A DNA stretch of 64,000 nt, from the NCBI RefSeq assembly GCF_900176355.1, contig NZ_FWXI01000006.1, forward strand, positions 63,140-127,139. The letters are read 5' to 3'. Positions within the stretch are counted from its first letter, which is position 1; each line of letters starts with the position of its first letter. The notes under the pieces are model-generated. The model did no database searches and was not told the DNA's origin. It saw nothing but the letters and a program-made list of their open reading frames with translations. Source of the DNA: Sporomusa malonica. Its GTDB lineage: Bacteria > Bacillota > Negativicutes > Sporomusales > Sporomusaceae. Made by a program: the position numbers and the translations under genes. Below are positions 8,760 to 15,810 of the stretch, piece after piece.

Positions 8760-9086
8760 TTATTCATATTCGTCAAGCTCATCATCTTCTTCAATGGTAT
8801 TCTTAACCCGCAAGGCATTGAGCTTATTAATAATCCCGGCATAACTCTCAGACAGCCGGGCGTATTCCTTCACTTGAGGGTTAATCTTCTGCAATTCAGG
8901 ACGCTGAGGATGCTTTTTTATGGCTCCTGCTGAATTAATTGACTGCTCTATCTCCCAGCACAGTGAATGCACATAAGCTACTTTTTCGATCAGGCCAGAA
9001 ACTGCTTCCTGCGTGGCCGGCGTAGTCTCGGCAAATAGTTTCTGCCATTTATCTAATTCAGTCTGGTATTGTGCGGCTTTTGACAA
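8760..9086 (-). CDS. P27-family terminase small subunit
   Basis: A 108-residue helical protein of the P27/Terminase_4 style: A-A-Q-Y-Q-T-E-L-D-K-W at the N-terminus, a middle H-P-Q-R-P-E-L-Q-K, then V-K-E-Y-A-R-L-S-E-S-Y and an acidic tail. Small subunits recognise phage DNA and load the large subunit. It is the natural partner of a Terminase_1-type large subunit, encoded two small genes downstream. A second, unrelated small-subunit-like gene lies at 9944-10792. Confidence 0.75.
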   Translation of the reverse strand: MSKAAQYQTELDKWQKLFAETTPATQEAVSGLIEKVAYVHSLCWEIEQSINSAGAIKKHPQRPELQKINPQVKEYARLSESYAGIINKLNALRVKNTIEEDDELDEYE

Positions 9087-9258
9087 GATATCACCTCATT
9101 TCCAAGGACCTAAAACGAGTTTGAGATTTTTCAAAAAACCTGAACTGATTTCCAAAATTTTAGTCGTGTGTGAAAGAAAGGGTCCCTCCCCGGTCCAGTA
9201 TCAGGCCACCTCGTTTTGAGGTGGGGGGGATGCTAATTGTTTCTTATTTTAAAACAAT
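9087..9258 (-). other. terminase-proximal non-coding stretch, candidate packaging (cos) region
   Basis: This 170-base gap separates the P27-like terminase gene from the HNH-kinase gene. It holds a GC-rich run around 9180-9200 (on the minus strand GGACCGGGGAGGGACCC) and a perfect 7-bp hairpin CCACCTC-gttt-tGAGGTGG at 9206-9226 with no T-run on either side, so it is not a good terminator. Phages with an HNH gene beside the terminase usually have cohesive ends located here. The cos role is inference only. Confidence 0.3.
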
Positions 9259-9942
9259 TTAACAAGTATACCTCCCAAACCACTCATCAACATACTTTCG
9301 ATACTCCGCAATCATATTGCGTCGTCTATCATCCATTTCAATCCTTGCCATAGCTTCTTCCTTACTGCACTCACAATAGATAAGCTCAGCCCCTAACTCT
9401 TCAGCAAGCTTCTCCCTCTTATACTTATCAGCATACCCACCAACAACCCAAGCAGTAGACCACTTACCATACCTTGTCTTAACCTGGTCTAGCAACGCAG
9501 TGTGTATGGCCCTGACATTACTTAGCAATTGGTCAGGCTTATCATGCAAAGGCAATCCAGTAATAGCATTAAACAAATTATCCATACAGACAATAATGTC
9601 TGTACGCTCTCTATTCCGGTTGACGTATGTTGTTTTACCACTGCCAGGACAACCGTAGACAATATAAACCTGCTTACCCTTGACATTACCAAAACGATTA
9701 TGCCTTGCATCGTGACAGTCATGGTGCAATAACCTGACGTTGTCAGGATTAAGCGATATACTAACATCATGTACATTGTCGGGCGTTAGCTCAATGATAT
9801 GGTCAAGCTCTGCGTCCTTATCTGTTGTTATAAGCTTAAGACACTTCTCACACTTCATTCCGCGCTCAGCTATGATCATAGCTCTGAATTTAATCCAGCG
9901 TGTTGAAGCATAAAATGACTTAATGATTGCATACTTAGCCAT
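9259..9942 (-). CDS. HNH endonuclease fused to a P-loop kinase-like domain
   Basis: A 227-residue two-domain protein. Residues ~1-88 are an HNH nuclease: C-E-K-C, E-L-D-H-I-I-E-L, N-x-R-L-L-H-H-D-C-H-D. Residues ~92-227 are a P-loop domain with G-C-P-G-S-G-K-T and downstream D-N-L-F and R-x-x-M-D-D-R-R segments like zeta-toxin/polynucleotide-kinase relatives. HNH proteins by the terminase assist cos cleavage in HK97-like phages. The kinase half could process DNA or nucleotide ends. The domain calls are solid; the joint role is inferred. Confidence 0.8.
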   Translation of the reverse strand: MAKYAIIKSFYASTRWIKFRAMIIAERGMKCEKCLKLITTDKDAELDHIIELTPDNVHDVSISLNPDNVRLLHHDCHDARHNRFGNVKGKQVYIVYGCPGSGKTTYVNRNRERTDIIVCMDNLFNAITGLPLHDKPDQLLSNVRAIHTALLDQVKTRYGKWSTAWVVGGYADKYKREKLAEELGAELIYCECSKEEAMARIEMDDRRRNMIAEYRKYVDEWFGRYTC

Positions 9943-9943
9943 G

Positions 9944-10792
9944 TTAGAAATACCTCAATGAATCAGTCTCTTTCCTGTGGGTCAACTCTTCCTTGCTCAG
10001 CTTGAGCTTCTCGCTGTCATACCATTTGCGATGTTTATGTTCAGGGTTAATCTCAAAGTAATCAGACAGCCATTTCATAGCTTTGTCCCTGCTTTCCAGC
10101 TTAAAACTAATACCACTAACTCCCTGCTTTATTTCGCTAATCAATCCACCATCAACGTCAGTCGATCTATTTAAGTCGATATAATTAACATATTCCGTAA
10201 ATTCGTTGCCTTCTTTGTCATATTTAAGCACTTCTCTACTGCCAAACCTAAGGAAGTCCGTCATATCAGCAAAGGCAATCCGCATCTGCCGTTCAACTAT
10301 ATCGTCCTCAGATAACATGATTGCTTGATTGCGAATAGCCTTCAGCCTCTCTACTTCTGCCCGAATGTGTTGTTTTGTCAAATTCTCATAACCTATACCT
10401 CTTGCGCTGTTTGGCGAATAACCCGCCTTGATAGCCGCTTGAGTTGCATTCATATTAACAACAAAAAACTTACAGAAGAGATCCTCTTTTTCTGTAAGCT
10501 CAACATTGTCAGGAGCACTGAACACCGCCGTTACTCCTACACTCATTTGATTAGGTACAATGCTGGGTTTCGGTTTAGTAACGTTACTTTTCTTTTTTGG
10601 TACGCTCTTTATCTTTTTTTTAGTAACGTTACCTTTCTTTTCACCGTCCCATTTGTCTTCACTTTTCCACTTGCGAACCTGAACATCTGACACACCAAGC
10701 TCACTAGCTATATCTTTAGGCTGTTTCTTACCTCCGCTATTTTTCCATATTTCAAAAGCTTTGTCCCTTTGCGGACTGCGTTGTCTTGGCAT
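9944..10792 (-). CDS. terminase small subunit of the XtmA/Terminase_2 type
   Basis: A 282-residue protein. It has an N-terminal helix-turn-helix (D-I-A-S-E-L-G-V-S-D-V-Q-V-R-K-W), a long Lys-rich linker, then the Terminase_2 core: L-T-E-K-E-D-L-F-C-K-F-F, N-A-T-Q-A-A-I-K-A-G-Y-S and A-F-A-D-M-T-D-F. Such proteins bind the packaging site. It ends one base before the HNH-kinase start. It is odd that this prophage also has a P27-type small subunit (8760-9086), since one is normally enough. Confidence 0.85.
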   Translation of the reverse strand: MPRQRSPQRDKAFEIWKNSGGKKQPKDIASELGVSDVQVRKWKSEDKWDGEKKGNVTKKKIKSVPKKKSNVTKPKPSIVPNQMSVGVTAVFSAPDNVELTEKEDLFCKFFVVNMNATQAAIKAGYSPNSARGIGYENLTKQHIRAEVERLKAIRNQAIMLSEDDIVERQMRIAFADMTDFLRFGSREVLKYDKEGNEFTEYVNYIDLNRSTDVDGGLISEIKQGVSGISFKLESRDKAMKWLSDYFEINPEHKHRKWYDSEKLKLSKEELTHRKETDSLRYF

Positions 10793-10831
10793 TTACAAAG
10801 TTCACCACCTCCGGAATGACGTTACTAATCA

Positions 10832-11266
10832 TTAATCAGAACTAAAACTACCACAATCAGAATTACTACTATAATCCGCGGAACTATTATAGTCCGATTC
10901 CCAACTGCGCGAGCTGCCGCCACCACCTGACGAACCACCACCATAACTGTCGTCAGATATCGAACTGGCAATCGCTGCACCAGTTGCCATATAAAGAAGT
11001 GTATCGTCTGGCTGTGCTGATTGTGGTGTAGACGCAGAGGACTTACCGGCACTAGCATACGAGCACTGTCTATGATTAATAAACGCTGACCTGACTTTTG
11101 GCGGTCTTTCAAGGTCAATATGCTTAACCTGTAACTTACATCCATCCGGCTTACACTTTGGCTTATACTTAATTAATCCGAGGAATTTCTTGCGATTATC
11201 TTTATGCTCACAATCACCAATGAGATTGTAAATGCAGTTAATGTATGGTCTGTTCACTCCGGCCAT
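10832..11266 (-). CDS. Cys-rich protein with Gly/Ser-rich low-complexity tail
   Basis: A 144-residue product of unknown function. The N-terminal ~55 residues hold four cysteines (C-I-Y-N-L-I-G-D-C, C-K-P-D-G-C) that could bind metal. Residues ~95-144 are almost only Gly, Ser, Asp and Tyr, ending D-C-G-S-F-S-S-D, which recalls short membrane-linked or disordered tails with a G-G-G-S-S-G-G-G pattern. Another open frame covers the same DNA, but the Cys-rich frame starts closest to the upstream gene and has better composition. Confidence 0.5.
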   Translation of the reverse strand: MAGVNRPYINCIYNLIGDCEHKDNRKKFLGLIKYKPKCKPDGCKLQVKHIDLERPPKVRSAFINHRQCSYASAGKSSASTPQSAQPDDTLLYMATGAAIASSISDDSYGGGSSGGGGSSRSWESDYNSSADYSSNSDCGSFSSD

Positions 11267-11282
11267 TATAAATCACTCCCGT

Positions 11283-11666
11283 TCAATAGCTCGCATGCTC
11301 CGCTTTCAGCATAGCTTTTAATGTGTCCCTCATACCTTTAATTTGCTCTATCCGGTCTATTGCCTTAATTTCCAAAGCTTTGGCATCTAACCAGGCTTGC
11401 TTCAGCGCCTTAACACCTACATCACTATTAGCCACGGCATTTATCATCGTTTGATGATTGGCTTTTAACCCATGAGTACTCATAGCCAATACCTTTGCCG
11501 TTGACAAAGCATCATCATAAGTAGCTTTGGCGTTACCTCTTGCTACCTTATAACGGCTTATAATTGGCGTTAGTTTTGTTATTTCATTCTCAGTCAACGA
11601 TAATAAGTATCGGTAATCTTGTAATCCCGCGTTTTCAGGTATGACGATTTCGAGTATATCAGCCAT
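11283..11666 (-). CDS. helical phage protein of unknown function
   Basis: A 127-residue acidic-to-neutral helical protein (MADILEIVIPENAGLQ...). It shows no catalytic motif and no membrane segment. Long amphipathic helices in the last half (A-K-A-L-E-I-K-A-I-D-R-I-E-Q-I-K) suggest a coiled-coil dimer. It sits between the HNH gene at 11689 and the Cys-rich gene at 10832 in the late leftward block. Confidence 0.5.
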   Translation of the reverse strand: MADILEIVIPENAGLQDYRYLLSLTENEITKLTPIISRYKVARGNAKATYDDALSTAKVLAMSTHGLKANHQTMINAVANSDVGVKALKQAWLDAKALEIKAIDRIEQIKGMRDTLKAMLKAEHASY

Positions 11667-11688
11667 TTAGCTCATTTCCCCCCGCTGT

Positions 11689-12009
11689 TCATACTTCATA
11701 TCCCATTGCCCTCCTTACTCTCGTCCGACACTCTTCCGGCGTTATTCCTTCACGCTTAGCGACAATCTCAAATAACTCATACTTCGATATCTTCCCTCTA
11801 TGCTCAGCACCATGACACCCCGCCCCGTATCGAGCAGGCCCACAGAGTATAGCAACGTTCTCCCTTATATCAGGACCGTTGGCTCCTTTTGAGATAAGAT
11901 GCGCTGACTCCAAATTAAAATGGCTACCGCATTTTTCGCAGCAGCCAACTTCTTTTTTTAGTTGCTTGAGTAGTTTAGGATTTTTTACTCTTACATTCTT
12001 CGGTATCAT
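11689..12009 (-). CDS. small HNH-like endonuclease
   Basis: A 106-residue protein with a C-E-K-C zinc knuckle, L-E-S-A-H-L-I-S-K-G (first His), then I-R-E-N-V-A-I-L-C-G and G-C-H-G-A-E-H-R-G. This is the C-x2-C...H...C...H spacing of phage HNH/NinG-like nucleases that act on DNA junctions. It is separate from the HNH-kinase at 9259-9942. The ATG overlaps the upstream gene by 4 bases. Confidence 0.7.
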   Translation of the reverse strand: MIPKNVRVKNPKLLKQLKKEVGCCEKCGSHFNLESAHLISKGANGPDIRENVAILCGPARYGAGCHGAEHRGKISKYELFEIVAKREGITPEECRTRVRRAMGYEV

Positions 12010-12200
12010 TTAAACACCCGTGTAACACGGCTTGACCGGCCAATATTTCGGAATGGCTCATGTACCATTTCAGTTTTATCATTTCTTTTTACTTTATCCT
12101 CTATCTCGCACTTTGCCCCGCCCCAGTTCTGGCAGTTCGGGCAGTTGATTCTATCGTCTTGGTTAACAGCTTTATAGTAATCACAACTGTTTTTTTCCAT
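12006..12200 (-). CDS. 64-residue Cys-rich protein, first gene of the late block
   Basis: I start at ATG 12200 because it follows AAGGAGG at the right distance; a longer frame begins at 12266 but has no such site. The product begins MEKNSCDYYKAVNQ and has C-P-N-C and one more Cys, a small zinc-knuckle style. It lies just downstream of a terminator and of the ArpU-like regulator gene, so it may be the first gene of the late operon. Confidence 0.55.
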   Translation of the reverse strand: MEKNSCDYYKAVNQDDRINCPNCQNWGGAKCEIEDKVKRNDKTEMVHEPFRNIGRSSRVTRVFK

Positions 12201-12225
12201 GCTACCAGCCTCCTTAGGGCAATAA

Positions 12226-12253
12226 CAAAAGCCGCTCACTCGGAGCGGCCTAT
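12226..12253 (-). terminator. rho-independent terminator after the late regulator gene
   Basis: On the minus strand GCCGCTC-cgagt-GAGCGGC forms a 7-bp GC-rich hairpin followed by TTTTGTT. It lies between the ArpU-like gene and the first late gene, so it separates early and late transcripts. An activator or antiterminator would be needed for read-through. Confidence 0.75.
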
Positions 12254-12308
12254 AACCTGATATCATATTAACACAGTTAAAGTCAAAAAAGTGTTTCCAT
12301 TTTGTTCT

Positions 12309-12770
12309 TTATATTGCCTTTAAAGCTTCGATGCCAAAAAGAGCTACCGAGAATTTCCTTATAGCCTTGTTCCTTATGTCATAAATCGAACTCCTAGAAG
12401 TTTCACTGTATCCAATAGCTACAGCAATATCATCTTTGTCCTTTCGTTCAACATACCACATAAACAACACATCCCTATACATTTCACAACCTTGAGTTTG
12501 ACAGATACCATTTAATTCTTCTTCAATCTTATCAATCTCTGTTTGGGTTCGATCTTTCATCTCCTGCCACTTCTGCAGTTGGTACATTTGATTAAGAGTG
12601 TTCACAGGCTTAGATGCATGAATACCAGTAACGTCTACATTCACCGCTGATATAACATTAGGAGCACCTTGCCTTTTTAGCTTACTAATCATTCGGTTAG
12701 CATGTCCAATACTCTGATGCAATTCTCGGTAATACCGTAGGTAGTTCTCTGCTTCTCTAATACAATTCAT
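12309..12770 (-). CDS. ArpU/sigma-70 region 4-like late transcription regulator
   Basis: A 153-residue protein. The N-terminal two thirds are helical (Y-Y-R-E-L-H-Q-S-I, M-Y-Q-L-Q-K-W-Q-E-M); the C-terminus has a sigma-4-like helix-turn-helix (D-D-I-A-V-A-I-G-Y-S-E-T-S-R-S-S-I-Y-D-I-R). ArpU/RinA-type proteins of Gram-positive phages have this layout and switch on the packaging and structural operon. Its position at the border of the early and late blocks, with a terminator on each side, fits that job. Confidence 0.7.
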   Translation of the reverse strand: MNCIREAENYLRYYRELHQSIGHANRMISKLKRQGAPNVISAVNVDVTGIHASKPVNTLNQMYQLQKWQEMKDRTQTEIDKIEEELNGICQTQGCEMYRDVLFMWYVERKDKDDIAVAIGYSETSRSSIYDIRNKAIRKFSVALFGIEALKAI

Positions 12771-12804
12771 GCTCCTTACCCCTCCCCATAATTAAACATG
12801 GAAA

Positions 12805-12832
12805 CAGGGCGACTAAAGTTGTCGCCCTTTCT
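12805..12832 (-). terminator. hairpin between early block and late regulator
   Basis: The inverted repeat GGGCGAC-taaagtt-GTCGCCC (12807-12827) lies just past the stop of the gene at 12835. The T-run is short on both strands (TGTTT on minus, TTTCT on plus), so termination may be partial, letting early transcripts reach the regulator gene. Confidence 0.55.
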
Positions 12833-12834
12833 AA

Positions 12835-13401
12835 TTACCCCGCTTTTTTACCTATCCGGCATTTAGCACTACTGTCTGAGTATCCACATTCTCCACATGT
12901 TCGCCTTGACTTGCTGGTTTTGGGTATAAACCTTTGGCAGCTGGTATACTCATCATAGCTACGGCAGTTGGCGAATATCCATCTACAACTAGCGCAAGCT
13001 GCATAGGAACAAAACTGCAAGCCTTTTGAGCAACTCCTGGTTACTTCGTTCTTATCACTGTTAGCACAGGTTAAGCATTGACACTCGCTAGATTTCTTCA
13101 AATGGTTCCCCTCCCCCGTTAAACTCATAGCTTTCGCTTTATAATAGTTAACCCACCGAAACTTCTTTTTCTTTTTAGGCATCTGCATGTACAAACGTCC
13201 GATAGCTTCTATTACGTCTTTTATCGCCTTATTAAATTGATCCGTGGCAACTGTTACATTAACTTTAATATCTTTAGGTATTTGCTTTTCTTTTAACTCC
13301 TCCCGCTGATCTGTTTTACCGGCTACCCTGCACACGCAACCAGTTAGTAGTCCCACCCCAGCTGCTACACTACAAAGTATTAACACCCAATACAATTCCA
13401 T
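12835..13401 (-). CDS. membrane-anchored protein with Cys-rich C-terminal half
   Basis: One 188-residue frame. Residues 3-28 are a transmembrane helix; residues ~35-75 are helical; residues ~105-188 contain 15 cysteines in C-x2-C, C-x3-C and similar spacings, predicting several metal or disulfide sites. A TTG codon near residue 101 (about 13101) follows GGGGGAGGGG at a good distance, so the Cys-rich half may also be made as a separate 88-residue protein. I do not know the family. Confidence 0.5.
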   Translation of the reverse strand: MELYWVLILCSVAAGVGLLTGCVCRVAGKTDQREELKEKQIPKDIKVNVTVATDQFNKAIKDVIEAIGRLYMQMPKKKKKFRWVNYYKAKAMSLTGEGNHLKKSSECQCLTCANSDKNEVTRSCSKGLQFCSYAACASCRWIFANCRSYDEYTSCQRFIPKTSKSRRTCGECGYSDSSAKCRIGKKAG

Positions 13402-13433
13402 ACCCTCACCCCTTATGACAGACTAGCTGCCCT

Positions 13434-13535
13434 TTATCTATTACCTTTTTGCTGCTTTAACTGATCCAGCAGCCATCCCGATAGCGCCATTAGCCCAAAT
13501 ACCATTACTACAAGGACAATTATTAGCGCTTCCAC
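13434..13535 (-). CDS. 33-residue single-pass membrane peptide
   Basis: A GTG at 13533-13535 preceded by GAGGAGGGACAAAG opens a short frame coding MEALIIVLVVMVFGLMALS, then W-L-L-D-Q-L-K-Q-Q-K-G-N-R: one membrane helix and a basic tail. The strong ribosome site and hydrophobic pattern support it. It overlaps another frame (13441-13608) along almost its whole length. Confidence 0.55.
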   Translation of the reverse strand: MEALIIVLVVMVFGLMALSGWLLDQLKQQKGNR

Positions 13536-13608
13536 CTTTGTCCCTCCTCTGTTTCTCAGCCCATTTCTGCCGACGTTTAGATTCTTTATTGATCGGCAGG
13601 ATGTTCAT
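13441..13608 (-). CDS. 55-residue basic protein overlapping the membrane peptide gene
   Basis: The ATG overlaps the ASCH gene stop (ATGA) with GGGAG upstream. The product starts MNILPINKESKRRQKWAEKQ and is basic for 25 residues. The rest shares DNA with the 33-residue membrane peptide in another frame and has a less natural composition. Possibly only the first part is under selection. Function unknown. Confidence 0.4.
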   Translation of the reverse strand: MNILPINKESKRRQKWAEKQRRDKGGSANNCPCSNGIWANGAIGMAAGSVKAAKR

Positions 13609-14090
13609 GGTCCATTCCACTCCCAAATACGCTGCATGCCCTTAGCTGGTATCGGCTCGATTCGGCGCACGTTGGCTAGTATCCAGGCGTAGCGGCCGAG
13701 AGTATAATCGCCAAATTCAAGTTCGTTACCACTGACAACATGACCGTTTTCAAGCGTTACGCTGATTAGCTTATGACCATTATTAACATTATCAAGTGTG
13801 CAACCAACCATCTTAGCGCAGTCAACTATCTCAGCTATGGCAATCATAGCGCCAAAAGGCAAGAAATATTTCTTTTTGTCAATATCAATGTACGATAGAT
13901 ATTTAAATCCATTTGCTTTCAGCGCGGAGGACAGGGGCTCAGCTTTTGCCAATTGCATAAATTGTTTACCTACCCCCGCATGAATCGCAATCTCGCCCCT
14001 ATACTTAGTCGCCCATCCCCGTGTCTCTATCTGCTTAACGCCGCAGGCAATTAGGCTTGCCCACGGCTGCAGGATTGTTATGGCTTTCAT
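13605..14090 (-). CDS. ASCH-domain protein
   Basis: A 161-residue protein with the ASCH signature: S/L-x-Q-P-W-A-S-L-I at residues 7-14, G-V-K-Q-I-E-T-R-G-W, and a later A-I-A-E-I-V-D-C segment. ASCH domains have a PUA-like RNA-binding fold, and some cleave RNA or deaminate or hydrolyse modified nucleosides. In phages they are common early genes of undefined role. The start overlaps the previous stop by 4 bases. Confidence 0.8.
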   Translation of the reverse strand: MKAITILQPWASLIACGVKQIETRGWATKYRGEIAIHAGVGKQFMQLAKAEPLSSALKANGFKYLSYIDIDKKKYFLPFGAMIAIAEIVDCAKMVGCTLDNVNNGHKLISVTLENGHVVSGNELEFGDYTLGRYAWILANVRRIEPIPAKGMQRIWEWNGP

Positions 14091-14257
14091 GGCTTGTCCT
14101 CCCCATCTCCAAGCAGATCAGCGTCCGGCCCTTCTCCGTAATCTTCGGCACACCGTCTGGAATTAGGTATCAGATACATACAGTCATCACCAGAAACAGA
14201 GCATTGGTACCGATTAGTGTCAGGATCGTACGCTATTGCACATTTACACCCCATCAT
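14087..14257 (-). CDS. 56-residue Cys-containing protein
   Basis: A short frame with ATG-ATG at 14257/14254 behind GAGGTAAGTAA, ending in a TGA that overlaps the ASCH gene ATG. The product (MMGCKCAIAYDPDTNRYQ...) has five cysteines (C-K-C, then C-S-V-S-G-D-D-C, and one later) and an acidic tail. Coupling on both sides supports expression. Function unknown. Confidence 0.55.
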   Translation of the reverse strand: MMGCKCAIAYDPDTNRYQCSVSGDDCMYLIPNSRRCAEDYGEGPDADLLGDGEDKP

Positions 14258-14259
14258 AT

Positions 14260-14403
14260 TTACTTACCTCCCCGCTCCTTGTCCCAGTCCATACGATGTT
14301 GTAAGCACCACGAGGTAGGCAATACCCATTCTTCAGACAAAGCGCATTCTTCTGTGTCGATACCGTAATGCTGGCAATTACCGCATTTTTGCTCAGTCGG
14401 CAT
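14260..14403 (-). CDS. 47-residue zinc-knuckle protein
   Basis: Start ATG 14403 follows GGGGAGGTGCCACCG. The product MPTEQKCGNCQHYGIDTEEC has C-x2-C then two more cysteines (E-C-A-L, W-C-L-Q-H), a likely single zinc site. It overlaps the end of the upstream gene by 11 bases and lies 2 bases before the next gene. Similar C-x-x-C-x-H-Y mini-proteins recur in this cluster. Confidence 0.6.
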   Translation of the reverse strand: MPTEQKCGNCQHYGIDTEECALSEEWVLPTSWCLQHRMDWDKERGGK

Positions 14404-14884
14404 CGGTGGCACCTCCCCGGTACTTGTCCAGCGCCTTACTGGCGCACTCTCTGGCCCCTAGATCGTCGCTTTCTTCGGATATATCCGTGAGTGCTTTAAT
14501 TAATAACCGCACCCGCTCCCCGGCATCTGGCGTGGTGGAGAGGGCATTACTTGCGGATTGATTTGCGATCTCTTTTGCTTTTTGATATACTTGCCAATCT
14601 TCCCTATCTTCACGAATAAATTCTTGATGACTTCCATTGCATCTGCACGCATCCATAGAGGATTTTGCATGTTTTTCAATCGGGCTAAGTGATTTAACCA
14701 ATCTATTCAGTATCCCGCACAACACTCTGATTTGCGCCTGAAGGCTGTCGCGGTCTTGCACGGTATTGGCAATTCGCTCGGCATAATAATCAATTACACC
14801 CATCGGTAGCAGCTTTTTTTCGCACTTAATGCATTGCCACCATCCATTTTGAAGAGGGTCAAATTTATGCTTACACTCACTCAC
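14393..14884 (-). CDS. phage protein with N-terminal C-x2-C ribbon
   Basis: A 163-residue protein starting MSECKHKFDPLQNGWWQCIK. C-K-H at the start and C-I-K-C suggest a short zinc ribbon, followed by a helical region (D-S-L-Q-A-Q-I-R-V-L-C-G-I-L-N) and an acidic C-terminus. I do not recognise the family. It overlaps its neighbours by 8-11 bases. Confidence 0.55.
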   Translation of the reverse strand: MSECKHKFDPLQNGWWQCIKCEKKLLPMGVIDYYAERIANTVQDRDSLQAQIRVLCGILNRLVKSLSPIEKHAKSSMDACRCNGSHQEFIREDREDWQVYQKAKEIANQSASNALSTTPDAGERVRLLIKALTDISEESDDLGARECASKALDKYRGGATDAD

Positions 14885-15062
14885 CCGCGCTCACTCCTTC
14901 TAACCGCTCACCGCAATACGGACAATAATCGATAAGGATAGCAATAAGGTTGCCAATCCGAAACACAAACCTTCCTTCATTCTCGTTTTCTACCCTGTAT
15001 ATCTCCCAGGAGTCAGACTGAGGCATTTCTTCGCATTTGTGATGGTCAACGCATTTAGGCAT
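14877..15062 (-). CDS. 61-residue zinc-ribbon protein
   Basis: I choose ATG 15062, which follows AAGGAGG, over an upstream start at 15095. The product begins MPKCVDHHKCEEMPQSD and ends with a C-P-Y-C-G-E-R-L ribbon finger. Two Cys pairs plus His could hold one zinc. Function unknown. Confidence 0.55.
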   Translation of the reverse strand: MPKCVDHHKCEEMPQSDSWEIYRVENENEGRFVFRIGNLIAILIDYCPYCGERLEGVSAGE

Positions 15063-15351
15063 CCGCGCCAGCCTCCTTTGCATCCAATTTTTCACCGCAT
15101 TTCAGGCAATATTTAATTTCATATTCATTGATTAGCTCTGAATTAAATTCATATTTGCATTTCAGGCAATAGCCGAATGGATAACGGTTTTCTTCATAAC
15201 GCTCAACAAACGCAATTACTTTATCAAAATCATCATCTTCTTTAGGAATACCGCATCCAAATTTAGATAGTGCACATTCACTGCACCCTTTAGGTTCATT
15301 ATCCTTGCAAATTTGATTTATCTTATCTAGGTATTCTCGAGCATTAAGCAC
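15055..15351 (-). CDS. 98-residue double zinc-ribbon protein
   Basis: An N-terminal helix (LNAREYLDKINQIC) precedes C-S-E-C-A-L-S-K-F-G-C. The second half has two C-L-K-C knuckles 20 residues apart (G-Y-C-L-K-C-K-Y and K-Y-C-L-K-C-G-E-K-L), forming a classic zinc ribbon. It overlaps the next gene by 8 bases and abuts the previous one. Function unknown. Confidence 0.6.
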   Translation of the reverse strand: MLNAREYLDKINQICKDNEPKGCSECALSKFGCGIPKEDDDFDKVIAFVERYEENRYPFGYCLKCKYEFNSELINEYEIKYCLKCGEKLDAKEAGADA

Positions 15352-15810
15352 TTACTCCCCAGCCCCCTTCCGCTGCAGCCTGTCGATTTCAGCCGCTATA
15401 AGCGCACCGGCTTTAGTTAGTTCTTTAATGCGATTATCTGGTGACGGCTTCCATAGTTCACGTTGCCAAGGCCATACATTTTTAACCGTTTCTTCATCGC
15501 GTCCATATTGCGATGGGTAAGTATACATCATGGCAGCAAGCGCTAATTCTCCAGCTGTATGTTGCTGATCATGCTCCGGTGTCCATCCTTCTTGTTCTAT
15601 CTGACGTTTCCGCTCTTGGGCAATCAGCAATATTGCTTCTGATCTGTTTTTAGGTAACAACGCCCTTATTTCGGCGTCAATTCTGTCAAAATGGTAAATT
15701 AATTCCTGCAAGTCCCGTCTGTCTACATAGGCTGTATCTTGTTGTATGCCTCTCCGCCGGTTGTTTGCCGCTTCACGCAGTCGGGCAAGTTGTTTGGCGA
15801 AGTTACTCAT
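15352..15810 (-). CDS. conserved phage protein with E-R-x-R-Q-I-E-x-E-G-W motif
   Basis: A 152-residue protein. The segment A-Q-E-R-K-R-Q-I-E-Q-E-G-W-T, then H-D-Q-Q-H, then G-E-L-A-L-A-A is widespread in phages of many hosts, but I know of no proven function. I start at ATG 15810 (MSNFAKQLARLREA) because AAGGAGG lies 9 bases upstream. It overlaps the upstream gene by 8 bases. Confidence 0.65.
   Translation of the reverse strand: MSNFAKQLARLREAANNRRRGIQQDTAYVDRRDLQELIYHFDRIDAEIRALLPKNRSEAILLIAQERKRQIEQEGWTPEHDQQHTAGELALAAMMYTYPSQYGRDEETVKNVWPWQRELWKPSPDNRIKELTKAGALIAAEIDRLQRKGAGE

Noticed and set aside
9206..9226. CCACCTC/GAGGTGG hairpin as a terminator
   Set aside because: No T-run follows on either strand; it is mentioned instead as part of the possible packaging site.
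10825..11145. Overlapping hydrophobic frame opposite in register to the Cys/Gly-rich gene
   Set aside because: Composition follows from the Gly/Ser codons of the real frame; no ribosome site.
14057..14368. Plus-strand frames across the early genes
   Set aside because: They are mirror frames of the tightly packed minus-strand genes, without ribosome sites.
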